Shown here: positions 36,901-48,000 of the stretch, one piece after another | How the letters are laid out: every line of letters starts with the position of its first letter | How positions within the stretch are numbered: the first letter of the stretch is position 1 | NCBI RefSeq assembly: GCF_009870125.1 | Contig: NC_046683.1 | Span: 42,671,869 to 42,735,868, forward strand | Direction: 5' to 3' | Length of the DNA stretch: 64,000 nt | From: Drosophila pseudoobscura | Lineage: Eukaryota; Arthropoda; Insecta; Diptera; Drosophilidae | Notes under the pieces: model-generated | The model's input: the letters and a program-made list of their open reading frames with translations, nothing else | Databases searched by the model: none | Told to the model about the DNA's origin: nothing | Position numbers and translations under genes: made by a program

Positions 36901-37586
36901 TCTCTCTTGTCCGCTTCCTTGCTTCTGCGGTCCTCTCTGTTGATTGCCTCCTGGCTGCCGCGGTCCTTTTTGTTGTCCGCCCCAGCCTTGCCCGGCCTGA
37001 GAGCGCTGCTGGTGACTGTCCTGTGTTCGCCATCCTCCCTGCTGTAGTTGGGACCCAGAAGCGGCGGAGCTTGTGGATGGAGTGGGAGTGGCTGGGGGTC
37101 TAGCAGGTTGAGTGGGTCTGTTCTGAGCACCCGGTGCACCAGCAGCTGCTCATAATTTTAGTGGAAAACAAGAAAAATATTAAAATCTAGCGTTTTCCAC
37201 TAAACAAAGGAGTGAAATCTATCGTGCACATATCAGCCCACACCAAATTGATTTCATCAGAGGCTCGGCGAATTTCGTGATTCCCCCGATATTGATAACA
37301 CACATACGTATGTATGTACATATGTATTTACAATGCTTATCGGAGGAATGGAAGTTACATATTATATATACATACAACATATATGTACATACAGAAGATG
37401 CTAGAAGAATTTTTGTAGTACATTTGTAGTGCATTTCACTTACCTCTTTGTTGTTGTGGCTGTGCTGCAGGGGGCACAGGCTTCTCAGCCTCCTTATATT
37501 CTAAGATTTTAATGAAATACGATGGAGTAAGTAACATTACCTAAATAATACAATTTTTTAGTATTCTTACTATTTTTCTTTCCCAT
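33960..37586 (-). CDS. AGO2: Argonaute-2, siRNA effector
   Basis: Core slicer of the fly siRNA pathway (antiviral and anti-transposon). Nine exons: 37586-37571, 37500-37444, 37148-36526, 36455-36367, 36286-35680, 35612-35271, 35210-34563, 34475-34123 and 34050-33960 (941 aa). After MGKKN comes a Gln/Gly-rich head with about five imperfect repeats of GGGQQRGPQQQ type, much shorter than in D. melanogaster as I recall. N, PAZ, MID and PIWI domains follow. PIWI keeps Asp in FLGADVTHPSP, Asp in YYRDGVSDGQF and His in YLAHLAAARGR, with a candidate Glu in DLEEIQDME, so slicing should be intact. It ends NPMYFV. Exon 3 has a GAGCAG tandem acceptor. The terminal 72-nt intron is stop-free. Confidence 0.94.
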
Positions 37587-37710
37587 GTCTGAGACTTTCT
37601 GATGCGTGAAAAAGCAACTAAGTGATTGCAACTGATTGCGTATTGCTGCACTATAATGCAGTTAAACTGTTTCTGTTCGTTCCGATTTCAAGTCACACCG
37701 AAAATGGATT

Positions 37711-37718
37711 TATCGATA
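37711..37718. promoter_or_regulatory. Perfect DRE (TATCGATA) upstream of AGO2
   Basis: An exact DREF/BEAF-32 consensus 125 bp before the AGO2 start codon, at the right distance for a promoter element. Transposon-derived sequence starts about 40 bp further out. Confidence 0.6.
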
Positions 37719-37754
37719 CAACAGATTTTACATTCTAATACATATGTATATACA

Positions 37755-37950
37755 ATTAATCCAAATGAAACCAATCATTTGGTAAAAAGTATGCCCCGAC
37801 GTCTAAAAGCTGTTATTGAAGCTAAGTGCGGCCCCACCAAATATTGAAATCAGAAAAAATTGGGGACAATAAGTTTTTTTCGTACAAAATAAAAAGTGTC
37901 CGAATAATTGTTGTGCGTAAAAAAGTGGCCTTTTTGATACTTTTAATTTT
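37755..37950 (+). pseudogene. Tc1-like transposase C-terminal remnant and adjoining end sequence, beside AGO2
   Basis: The last 30 codons before a TGA at 37847 read NPNETNHLVKSMPRRLKAVI and then end GPTKY, the recognisable tail of Tc1-family transposases (SMPRR-AVI-AKG-PTKY). Just after comes AT-rich sequence with GTGTCCGAATAATTGTTGTG at about 37897, which looks like the inner part of a terminal repeat. No matching left end is visible, so this is a truncated relic. It differs in sequence from the element at 20862-21555. Confidence 0.75.
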
Positions 37951-39810
37951 TTTTTGATATGCCAAAGAAGGTTTTTTTTGTTTTTAGATTTGAAATAGTA
38001 ATATCCATGTTCATAATGAAATACAAAATTTGTGCTGACTGTATTCTACACATTGGCTACACATTTGCTACATAACGGAAGGAAAAAGAGGAAGTGGACA
38101 ACAGGCAACACGGTCCAGAAAATGCAACGCATGCAAGTGAATTTCACCCAATTTGCCCAATGTACCTTGCCCATTTTGTCTTCACAGTATGTTGTCCTCA
38201 CACGCGAGGTGAGTTCATACGAATCTTGCAATTTGTCTTGGCAGTTTTTTTCCTGTTGTCCATACCTCTTCTATATTCCATTACGACTCATGTTTTCGTT
38301 CGATTATGAGCGTCTGAGCTCACAAATATACCGAAATTTAAAATATACCGTAAAAATATACTAATAATAAAATTTTTTTTATTAATAAACGAGGGGAAAC
38401 TTTGTGAGCCGTGGCTAGGGCCGGGGCTTTACATATATACCCGACACTTAGTCAGTGTGGTTCCCCTCTCTCGTAGTTTTTGAGATCTAGGCGCTCATCG
38501 GGACGGACAGACAAATATGATTCAATCGACTCGTCTATTGGCTGATCAAGAATATACATATGTATGTGTATATCTTATGGGGTCGGAAACGCTTTCTTCT
38601 GGGAGTAATAATATATAATTTTGAAGCATGAATTTGAGGAATAGAACCACAAACATCGGGACACGAGATTTTTATAATATGCTAGGGAGCAAGCCCCCTG
38701 CGCACACGCTAAAATATCAGGACCATTAGCTTAGAAATTTAGCACTCAATATGTACAAAAATTTGTATCCAGATTGTCGTACCCTATTCGCAGACATTGT
38801 TGGAATTATATTCCATAGTAGGTGGCAAACCCCATGCGCGTTTTATACACATTTTGGGCTAAGAAGGAATGAATGCCTGTTAAGGTTGAACATATGTACA
38901 TATCTACTTAAATGTACATATGTACATACATACATATGTATATATTGTTGTGTAATATATGATTACAATCAATTTGAATTGCACAAGAATGTGTAGGTAT
39001 TAATTGTAATCATTTTGTGGTGACTGTATGAAATCATTCTAGACTGCTCTTTTTCGTGTAAACTACGAGACACTGGAACAACTGTTCAAACAAGTTATAC
39101 AAAGTTTAATATTGGATGCATACACAAATGATCAACGGAAAAAGTAAATTGAACGGTCAGGAATGAGCAGCGTATAGACTCAGAAGGCTATAAAGGATCT
39201 CCAAAGATACGAAACTCCAAAAATGTTTGGGTAATTACTTGTTTATAGATTTAAGATATACGGTATTGGACTGCGAACAAATTTAGCAGTCTCTTTTCAT
39301 ACCAGGTACTCAAAAAGTGCAGGGGCTCGAAGCTCGAAGGCAGTACATCGTTATGTGCATATGTATATTATAAGCTTGATTCTGATCAATAAGCGAATAG
39401 TTTTAGGATGCATACGGAGTATCGGCTTACACACATATGTACATACATTCCATCCATGTAAAATATGTACAAATATGTACATATTTGCATCCATTACGTT
39501 TTTATGCAGCGATAAGAGCACAAGAGACTGTAGTATATTTACATGAACTCTAAAACAAGCAGCAGTTATAAAAATAAATTCTACACTAATAGGCTGTTTA
39601 CACTAGGGCTGCGTCATGCGTCTTTGCGTCTGGTCGAAGATATAGGGAGCATTCACCAGCACAACTTGCTAAGCTGATGATTATATGATTTTCATACATA
39701 AATTCATCCATCATATCGATATAAGCAAAAAGCAATGGATACTACTTACGCTACGGATTTACGCTAACAATTAATTATTAACCAATTGATGTTGCATAGT
39801 ATAATCAACA
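37951..39810. other. Gene-poor DNA between AGO2 and the CrebA 3' region
   Basis: AT-rich DNA with many TACATA/TATGTA palindromes (38550, 38890-38940, 39360, 39430-39485) and a dispersed-repeat-like block at 38430-38620. Short open frames look random. Confidence 0.5.
38430..38620. repeat. Degenerate dispersed repeat (GATCAAGAATATA... GGGGTCGGAAACG type)
   Basis: Contains CGGACAGACAAATATGATTC, CTGATCAAGAATATACATA and TTATGGGGTCGGAAACGCTT in the order I remember from a very common intergenic repeat of Drosophila genomes. I cannot name the family with confidence. Confidence 0.4.
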
Positions 39811-40218
39811 CTATCGTATGACAGTGTGAAAGAGGCGGTCCAAACTGTTGTAAATTAAATGCTGCAGGGTTTCCTGCGGCACATGTGTGTTGTTGGTGAT
39901 GCCCAGTCCGACAGTGAGAGTGACCGACAGTTGTATGGACCTGCGCCTCCACATTTCCCCCGACCCCTCGATGGCTGGGAACTCCACAGAGCTGTAGTAC
40001 ACAGTGCTTGCCAAGACATATCTGGTGGATACAACCACCTAGTCCGGCCATTTAGTTATGTAGGAGACTTCGATGGCAGAGCCCGTTTCCGGTGTTCCAG
40101 GGGATAAGCAAGTAAAATTTTCAATAGGCAAGATGAATATCGCATATCGGTGCTGTTCTAATGGTTGTTTGCGTTTTATTTTGAATTGCACTTGCTTATT
40201 CCAAACTACAGCAACCAC
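39811..40218 (-). pseudogene. Unidentified ORF broken by one stop
   Basis: One minus-strand frame is open from 40218 to 39814 except for a single TAG at 40041-40039. The upstream half includes SPGTPETGSAIEVSYITKWP and the downstream half VVVSTRYVLASTVYYSSVEF and RRSIQLSVTLTVGLGI, ending with TAG at 39813-39811. The composition looks protein-like rather than random, and the base composition is richer in GC than the flanks. I do not recognise the family. It may be a decayed gene fragment, an old insertion, or an exon whose TAG marks a splice acceptor. Confidence 0.3.
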
Positions 40219-40221
40219 TCA

Positions 40222-42031
40222 TAAAAGTTTTACAATTTTTTTGTGTATATTTTCTGGTTTTCGTTCGAATCGTTTTCAATTTTAGTTTACAATATGCGTT
40301 AAAACTGCTGTACTTTTGTGTATAAACATTTCAAAACGCTTTTACTTTTCCAAATGGATTGCTATTATCGTATCTTATTTGTTTATTTTTTAACGAATTT
40401 TATAGTCAAGTTTTTGTCATTGCACAAGCTTTTTCTTTCAGTGTGTTTCCATATTTTTCTATAAGGTTTTTCTTTGTTGTTTAATTTTACTAACAATTGC
40501 ACAACTCCGCTTGGTTTACACACACATAAACAAAAATACATTAAAATACCTAAAATATTTTGTATAGATAGTACTCGTATTATCGATTTAATAAGAAATC
40601 ATCGGTTTACGCTTAAAACTTCGCTTAAGTATTTTTCTTTTTTTTAGTTTTTAGATAAATTCAACTAATTTAAACTAGAATGACTCATTTTTTAACGCCG
40701 CGGAAAAAGCGCGAAACATCTGCATTTCTAGTTATGCCAAAAAATTGCACTAAGATGTAAAAAAAAAAAAAAATAATTGCTGCAAAATTTGATTAAATTG
40801 GGGTTTGCCCTCGGACTTTGAGGTCAGTGCAGCGGCGTCTTATAATATTAAACTTAACAAACAATAATTCATTTTCATAATTGGCTCGGAAATTGTTTAA
40901 CTTGGCCAGGCAACGCGACAGAGAACCAATTCAAGATTCAAGATACTTTCTACATTCTACATTGGTGCGTTTCTTTGCGGTTGCTGGTGATAAACTTATG
41001 AAAAGAAACTAAAATTCAGCATATAAACATATGTAGTTCGTTGTGAAATCATTCTATCTAGCTCCATTATGGAATTGTTTAGGTATATACTTTCGTATCA
41101 TTCGTTTGCTTGAGAAATGACGTTTAAAGGAACAAGAGTCATGCCAAAGATAGTGCAGAGATGCGGCTCCGAGGTCTTTCGTTCATTCATTCAATCATTA
41201 CTAAAACATAATGTATGCACATGTATATCGCTGCTCGCTTATGTAGATAAAGTTAAATTATATCAGATCAGATCGAACAGAACCCACATCAAAGCATGCC
41301 ATATCCCATTTTTTAAGCTTTTCTTCTTTGAATTTTTTTTTTCTTTTTTGTTTTTTCTTTTGTTGTTGTTTGTTTTTTTGGTCTGTTGATTTCGTTCTAT
41401 TACGAGTACAATATTGTTAGTTAGCTTCTCTTATGACGCTTTTCTGAATTGGCTTCTGCTGTTTGAGCTCGTCGATCGTTTCTGTTGTGGTTGTAGTTGG
41501 AGTTGGAGTTACTCTAGGTAAAGTTTATATAACAGGAATGCATGACTAATATACATATCTATATATAAGAAACGTTCTACAAGTAGCTAGGACATACATC
41601 CATACACACAAATTATATGGTATTAGTTATAGGCATCTGGGTGCTAAATCTTTTTTGAATATGTATGGAGTGGAGGGAAGGGGAGTGGGAAAGCAGGATG
41701 AACAGTCGCGGAGTAGGAGGGAGGGAGGACATTTCTTCCGATTTGTGCTAACAAAAAGCCGGACAAAAATTCTTACATTTCCTTGCTAACAGCGCAAGTC
41801 TTATAAATTCTTCAAAACTCTCACAGAAAACTTCAGAAGTAATAGGCGGAACAAAAAATACAAAAAAAAAATGTATAGATATCTATATACATATACATTT
41901 ATATGTAGCTATAGGTATAGCTGTAGGTGTAGGTGTAGGTATAGGTATAGGTAAATAGGTATAGATATATAGGTATTTCGGGAAGGCGGGCAAACAAGAA
42001 ACGGAACCGGCACACGTCCTGGGTCCCTGGC
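40222..42031 (-). other. Probable CrebA 3' UTR and flank
   Basis: AT-rich, without ORFs, directly after the CrebA stop. Minus-strand AATAAA (TTTATT on plus) occurs near 40381. The segment 41900-41970 has TAGGTA/TAGGTG-type hexamer repeats. No other gene is seen. Confidence 0.45.
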
Positions 42032-45000
42032 TTAGGACTTTTTCACATTGTGCTTGCTAACTAGGGCCTGCAATTTGTGCAGCTGACTAAGTAGATTGGC
42101 ATTGGTCTCCTCCAGCGACTCGAGGCGCTTCTTGTAGTCGTGATTCTCAGTGACAAGAATTTCCACGCGCCTCTCCAGCTGGTCCATGTACTCCTTCTTC
42201 TTGCGACGACTTTCCTGAGCAGAGATCTATGAAAGGGAAACAAAACAGAATTAACATTAGAGCTCTGGTCCTGCCTCACAGGAGCTTGTTTCCAGCTCGA
42301 CTTACTTTATTTTTAATTTTACGTCTGATCTTCTTGAGCGATTTCTCTTCGGCTTTTGTTAGCGGGAGCTTCTGCGGTATCGGATAACCCTCGGCCAGCA
42401 ATGTGCGTTTCTCCTCCTCTGTCAGCAGCAGTGTGCCTGTAGAGCCCTTCTGCAAGTCAAAGAATTTGATTAGTATTGCTACTGGGTAGCAGGAGCTTGA
42501 CGAACGTACCGGCTGGGAGCTTATCAACGGCGTGTGTATGGGCTGCCTTGTTGTGGTCGTGCTGGTGTTGGAGCCGGTGCCGGTGCCGGGGCCGGAACCG
42601 CCGCAGCTGGCAGAGCGCGTGATGCCGGTAACGTTTCGCCGCACCATGGTCGATGACTCGCCATTGGCTGCATTGGCCACGGATATAGAAACGGAAGCGT
42701 TGGGCGACAGTGGCGAAAACAAATGTTCCGGTGTCAAGTTACCTTCGGAATCGTCGCTGGGCAGAGATGATGGCGGCGTCAGGGGAATGCCGTAGGCATG
42801 TGACTTGCCCGAGCTGCTGCTGCTCGTGGTGCTGCTGTTGCTGGTGTTTTGTTTCTCGCTCTTGATCTCCATTTTGGCCATTATAAGATCGCCCTGTCCA
42901 AGGAGCGGGTGCTGGTGCTGTCTCTGCTGGGACTTAATGAGGTGATTGTTGCTGCTGCTGCTGCTGGTCAGCAAGAGGCCGCCGTGCTAATCAGGGGTAA
43001 AAAACACACAGTGAGTATAGCCGAACTGCATTCTCGTTTTTATAGGAATAGCCCACCTTCTGCTCAAAGAGCATTTCCGTCTGTAGATGGGCCAGATTGA
43101 GGCTCAGCTGGTGCTGCTGGGAGCTGCTCGCCTGTGAGTTGGGACTGGCGGGGCAGCTGGAGTCGGGCGACATGGGCTCATCCTTGATTGCCGACTCGTC
43201 GATCTCAATGTCCGAGCAGATGTCCGGTGATATGCTGCCATCCCGAATCGACGACAACGACGAGCTGCAGTCATTGTCGTACAAGTGAGGTAGTTGATAG
43301 TGATCCATAGCGGCGACCACGTGGCTGTGGCTGGAGCTGTTGCTGTTGCTGTTGCTCCCGCTCTGCAGGTGGTGCGCGTGCGTCTGGAGCCCGGCCCGTG
43401 TCAAAGTCGCTGTGGCTGTGGTCAGCTCTGAGCTCAGGGCGGGACTGCAGCTCACGCGGCTGCTGTGTGTGGCGGGTGTGTGCGATTGCGGGTGGAGGGT
43501 CAGGCATTTGGGATCGATGGTGGCCCGCACACTGGTGGCCGACTTCAGTGAAATGGCGGGGAAGCATTCGTCATCCATGTCTGTGGGGCAGGGAAAGAGA
43601 AACGTTCGAGTTAAATCCAGTTCCTGCCGGGGCTTATCGACTATCCCGGTTTCAATCGGTTTTAATCGGCTTAATTTTTTCTGTTCTTTTTCCAAAATAG
43701 CTTTAGGCCTTAACTACATACATACATATGTATGTATGTCGTTGTTGGTCCATAGCATAGCTGTGGGCTCCTTTTGGCTTTTGGCTGATTTGGCTCAATT
43801 GAAACAGACCTACGAGTACGAGTATGTGCGCAAATATGTTGGGTAAATATTGTTGAGTCTAGTCTAACCTACATATTGTACAGACATTGTAGGTAGGTAT
43901 GTACGTCTCTAGAGCACTGTTTGTTCTGTACTCTACGATTTCACAAATATTGTGCAACAATTTGAATAATATTCTGTAAAAGAAGCCAGGCCGGGCACGC
44001 GTCGGTTCGTTCCACGACCCACAATGCACACATGTGTTTGCATTTGAAATATTGTTATTTCAGTTTTGTTTCAGTTTTTTCTGTTTTCTGTTGTCTGTTT
44101 TCTGGCAAAAACTTTCTTTCCAGCTCCACACACGAATTTGGTTCGTTTTAATTTTATTTGTACAGTTGTTGTACAGTTCAGTTTCTATAAAATTACAGAT
44201 AATAGCACGAAAAAAGAAGCCCAGACCAGGCCGGGCCGGGCCAGGCCAGACCAGACCCCAGTCAACAGCAATTATACACAGTTTGCTCTCGTACTCGTTA
44301 CGTTGCTCGTATGAGGCGGCAACACACACACAGGAAAGGAACGGAACGGAACGGAACCGAACCGAACATTTTCTGTGCTCTTCGTACCACTGATATTCGT
44401 ATCGCGTCAAAGTACAGAACTTCATGCCCGAGTACTGCGTTAAATTGCTAAATGCTACCGCGACACTAAATAAAAAAAGCAACACCGACCAGAACACAGA
44501 CACAAACTGTTTTTCAACTGTTATTCTTGTCAACGCAGTTCTAATGGTTGTTGTTTTCATTATAGTCCGTATGTTTGTATGTACATACATACATACATAT
44601 GTATGGAGATGGCCTAAATAGACCAACTGAAAGCTGTGTTTGGATTGGTTTTTGGACCTTTCTGGCAGAATAAAACGCACTCTTCTCTATGCAATATGCT
44701 ATGCAAATGTACCATAAGAGTCACTAGCGATCGATAGCATTTCAGTTACAGGCGATTACGATTACGATTACGATTACGATCACGATCACGATCACGATCA
44801 CGATTACTTACCCTCGATTTTGGGGTGCAGACTCTTTGGTGAGTCTGGCAGGGAATCAACATCGCTACTAAGGCTATAGGAATGCTCGGTTTTGATTGGC
44901 AGCGTGCCATTGAGCAGCGCATCCGAGATGAGCTTGTCATTGAGTATAACGGTGGGATCTTTGACATCGCGATCGAACAGCCAGTCGTGCATATCGTGAT

Positions 45001-48000
45001 CGCTGCTAATTTTCAAGGATTCCTGTAAAGGCACAAGCAAACAAATGGTTGGGTGGTTGGCAATTAGTAAATGTGCAAAAGTCATTCATAGTCGTGTTGC
45101 ACGGCGATAGCACGGTTATATAATTTCCGAATAATAAAAAAAAAAAAAAAAAAGCAAAAGTACAACTCAACTTCATACATAGTGCATACATACATATAGA
45201 CGACCTATAGCAAAATCACACGAAACCCCCCAAAACGCAACAGTACACGAGCGATGCAGATAGCTCACAAAATATACATATACCAATACATATACATACA
45301 TACATCTACTATTTATTTGAAAAATACATTCTCGGCAGATCTGACTTGAATGTGGCCTTTTTATGGCATGAGGCTATGCAGTATATATTTTTGTTGTCAA
45401 TCTTATCAGAAGACATTTTACCGTCGACAACGCGCAGCGATTCCAGCGTACCCTTGAAATGCTTGTTGCTGTACTCCGTAATCAATTTAGAAAGAAAATG
45501 GTATTCAAGTTATCAATGGTGTTGGGTCAATATTCTATGGGACTTGCAAATGGTTTGGATTGGTTCCCATTTCAATCACATCACCTTTGAAAAGCAGCGC
45601 CTTCCCAAAGGACAGACATATCGATAGCACACAGCCCTGTGTGAGTGGTGTGTCTATCGGAATCGGACCCATTACCATACCAATAGTGTTCTACGGCAAG
45701 GCTGGTTGCTGGTTGTTGGTTGCTGGTTGCTGGCTTCATTTTTAAAACCTTAATGGAGTTCGCGCAGCTTGCAATTCTCTTGTTCCTCTTTTTTGCAATT
45801 AAAAATTGTGTGAATCGTAAGAGGTGTGTAAATTATAGCAAACGGATTCAAAGTTAAGTGTTTGCGGCCGGCCGTGATGAGCACAGAATCAACCTTGAAA
45901 ATCACTCAAAGTGCAACAAATAACTCTGCTGTTGATGTTGGGAACGAGTTCTCCGCTCGGCCTTTTTCTATTTGCCCGCAAGAAAAAACGGGGGGGAACG
46001 AAAAAGTAAAAAAACAAACACATCCAGAATAAATTTGGCTTAAATTTATTTAAAGCCAGATGATGTAATCCCTCCCCAATGTGCCAGATTTTGTTTTGGA
46101 CTGAATTTACTTAATTGTCGCCAACCCAACCAATCCAATCTACGGCCATGCCATAAATTGTTGACCCATTTAAAATCGGCATTTTGTGGCATGTGTATGT
46201 ATGTATGTATGTATGTACATGCTGTATGTGTCCTATGTGTGTGATAAAGAAGTGCATGTAATTACACTTTAAAAGCACATTTGTATGTAAAAATTGGCTG
46301 CCTCGCTTGGCGTGCCACCAAGCGTTGCGTTGCGTTGCGTTGCCCCTCGTTCACGTTCATGTTCTAAGCCACCAGCTCATGCTCAAATGGAATCGAATCC
46401 AGTTTTGGCCATAAAAAAGGGAATGTCTACGGCTACGGCTACGGCGTGTGTGTCTGTCTGTCTGTCTGTCAAAAGGTATGAGATTCTTTACCATTTCTCA
46501 GGTCTGTCTCTCTCCCCCTGTGGGTCTTCATTTCAGGCTTACCTTACCACTTACTCTGTGCATATGTATGAGTGTATGTACATATGTATGTATGTACTAA
46601 AACATTGATTACCGCTTGCACGCGTGCATTTTTAAGCAAGCATTGGCATGTCCGCACATGCACACTTCTGTATGTATTTATGTACGTATATATGTACATA
46701 TGTATGGATGTGTGGGCGAGGGTGGTATGAAGACTCTCTAGCTGATAGCCCCATTGGGTCACCAAATTGATGCGATCCATAGATCGAGCTTGTATACACA
46801 TACATATGTACATATATGCGATTTAGCGATTCATCAAGCGAAAAGTTTAAAAAATGCCCTCGCATTTTTCGGCTAATTCCGTTGGACAGTGCATTTAAAC
46901 ACAAATACACAAGTGCTTTCACCGCATTTTAGCCGTCTCCGTCTCCGCACATCAGGCCAAGAATCAGCAAGCAGCACCGGGCACGGCACATACATACTGG
47001 CATACATACATACATACACACATAGGCGGCGTAAGCTAAGCGAGTGTGTGTGTGTGTGTGTGTGTGTCTGTGCGTGCCTGTTGTGTTGTGTTGTGCTGTG
47101 CTGTGTGTGTGTGTGTGACTTTATGATGAGTTCAACGAACCTCGGGAATTGTTGAGAATTAGCAATTCTTGAAAAATGCTACCAAAACGGGCAACACACA
47201 CACACACACACAGGTGTGCGCGTATAGCATATCAGTATGTATTTGTGTCCGAACCATGTAGCTGTTGTCTTGGCTTTGGTTGTGGCTGTAGATGATGGCG
47301 ATGGCGATGGCGATGATGGTGATGATGATGATGATGAAAGAAAGAAAGCCAAGAGAAAAAGACGCCAAGGCAAAAGTGCTCGCAGGCATTTGCTACTTCT
47401 TTTGTGTGTTGCTGTAGGATCCGAGCTGCGGGGAGAGAGAGCATCATTTGTTGCACGTTTCAGGTGGGGTTTCTCATTCTCTCCCTCGCTGCCGCGCTGC
47501 CTCCTCTGCCTCCTCTGCCTCTCTGCTTCTCTGCCTCTCTGATTTGTGCTTTGTGCAACGAAAGCGCCGTGGCACGGTGAAATGGCTAAGGGCGCCTTCT
47601 CAAGTGGAAAGCCGCTTGGTGTGTTCCTGGTGCTTGATGCTTCAAGTGCTGCCTCTTAAACCACAAAAACCGCTTAAGCACCTAAGCCTGACTTGGGGGC
47701 AATCGATTGCTTAACCAGGCTGTCGGAGCTGGAGTTGGAGCCGTGTCCGAGTCCGAGTCCGAGTCGGAGTCGGAGTCTGGCTTGGAAATGCAATCGATTG
47801 ACCCCATTTCAAAGTCGATACTCGTGAAGAGTAAACCTGTTGCATTCCCTTGACTTGGCTTGGCTTGGCTTGACTTGGCCTGGGGAGTACGAGCCACCAA
47901 AAAGGTTCTCTGAGAACTTTTCATTTACGTATTTACGTATGTATTTTGTAACCCAATCAAGCAAACCAACCAACCACTTTGAAAACAAAAACAATCAAAA

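Noticed and set aside
44060-44680. 206-codon minus-strand ORF in a CrebA intron
   Set aside because: Crosses a pentamer array and microsatellites; no recognisable domain and no evidence of transcription.
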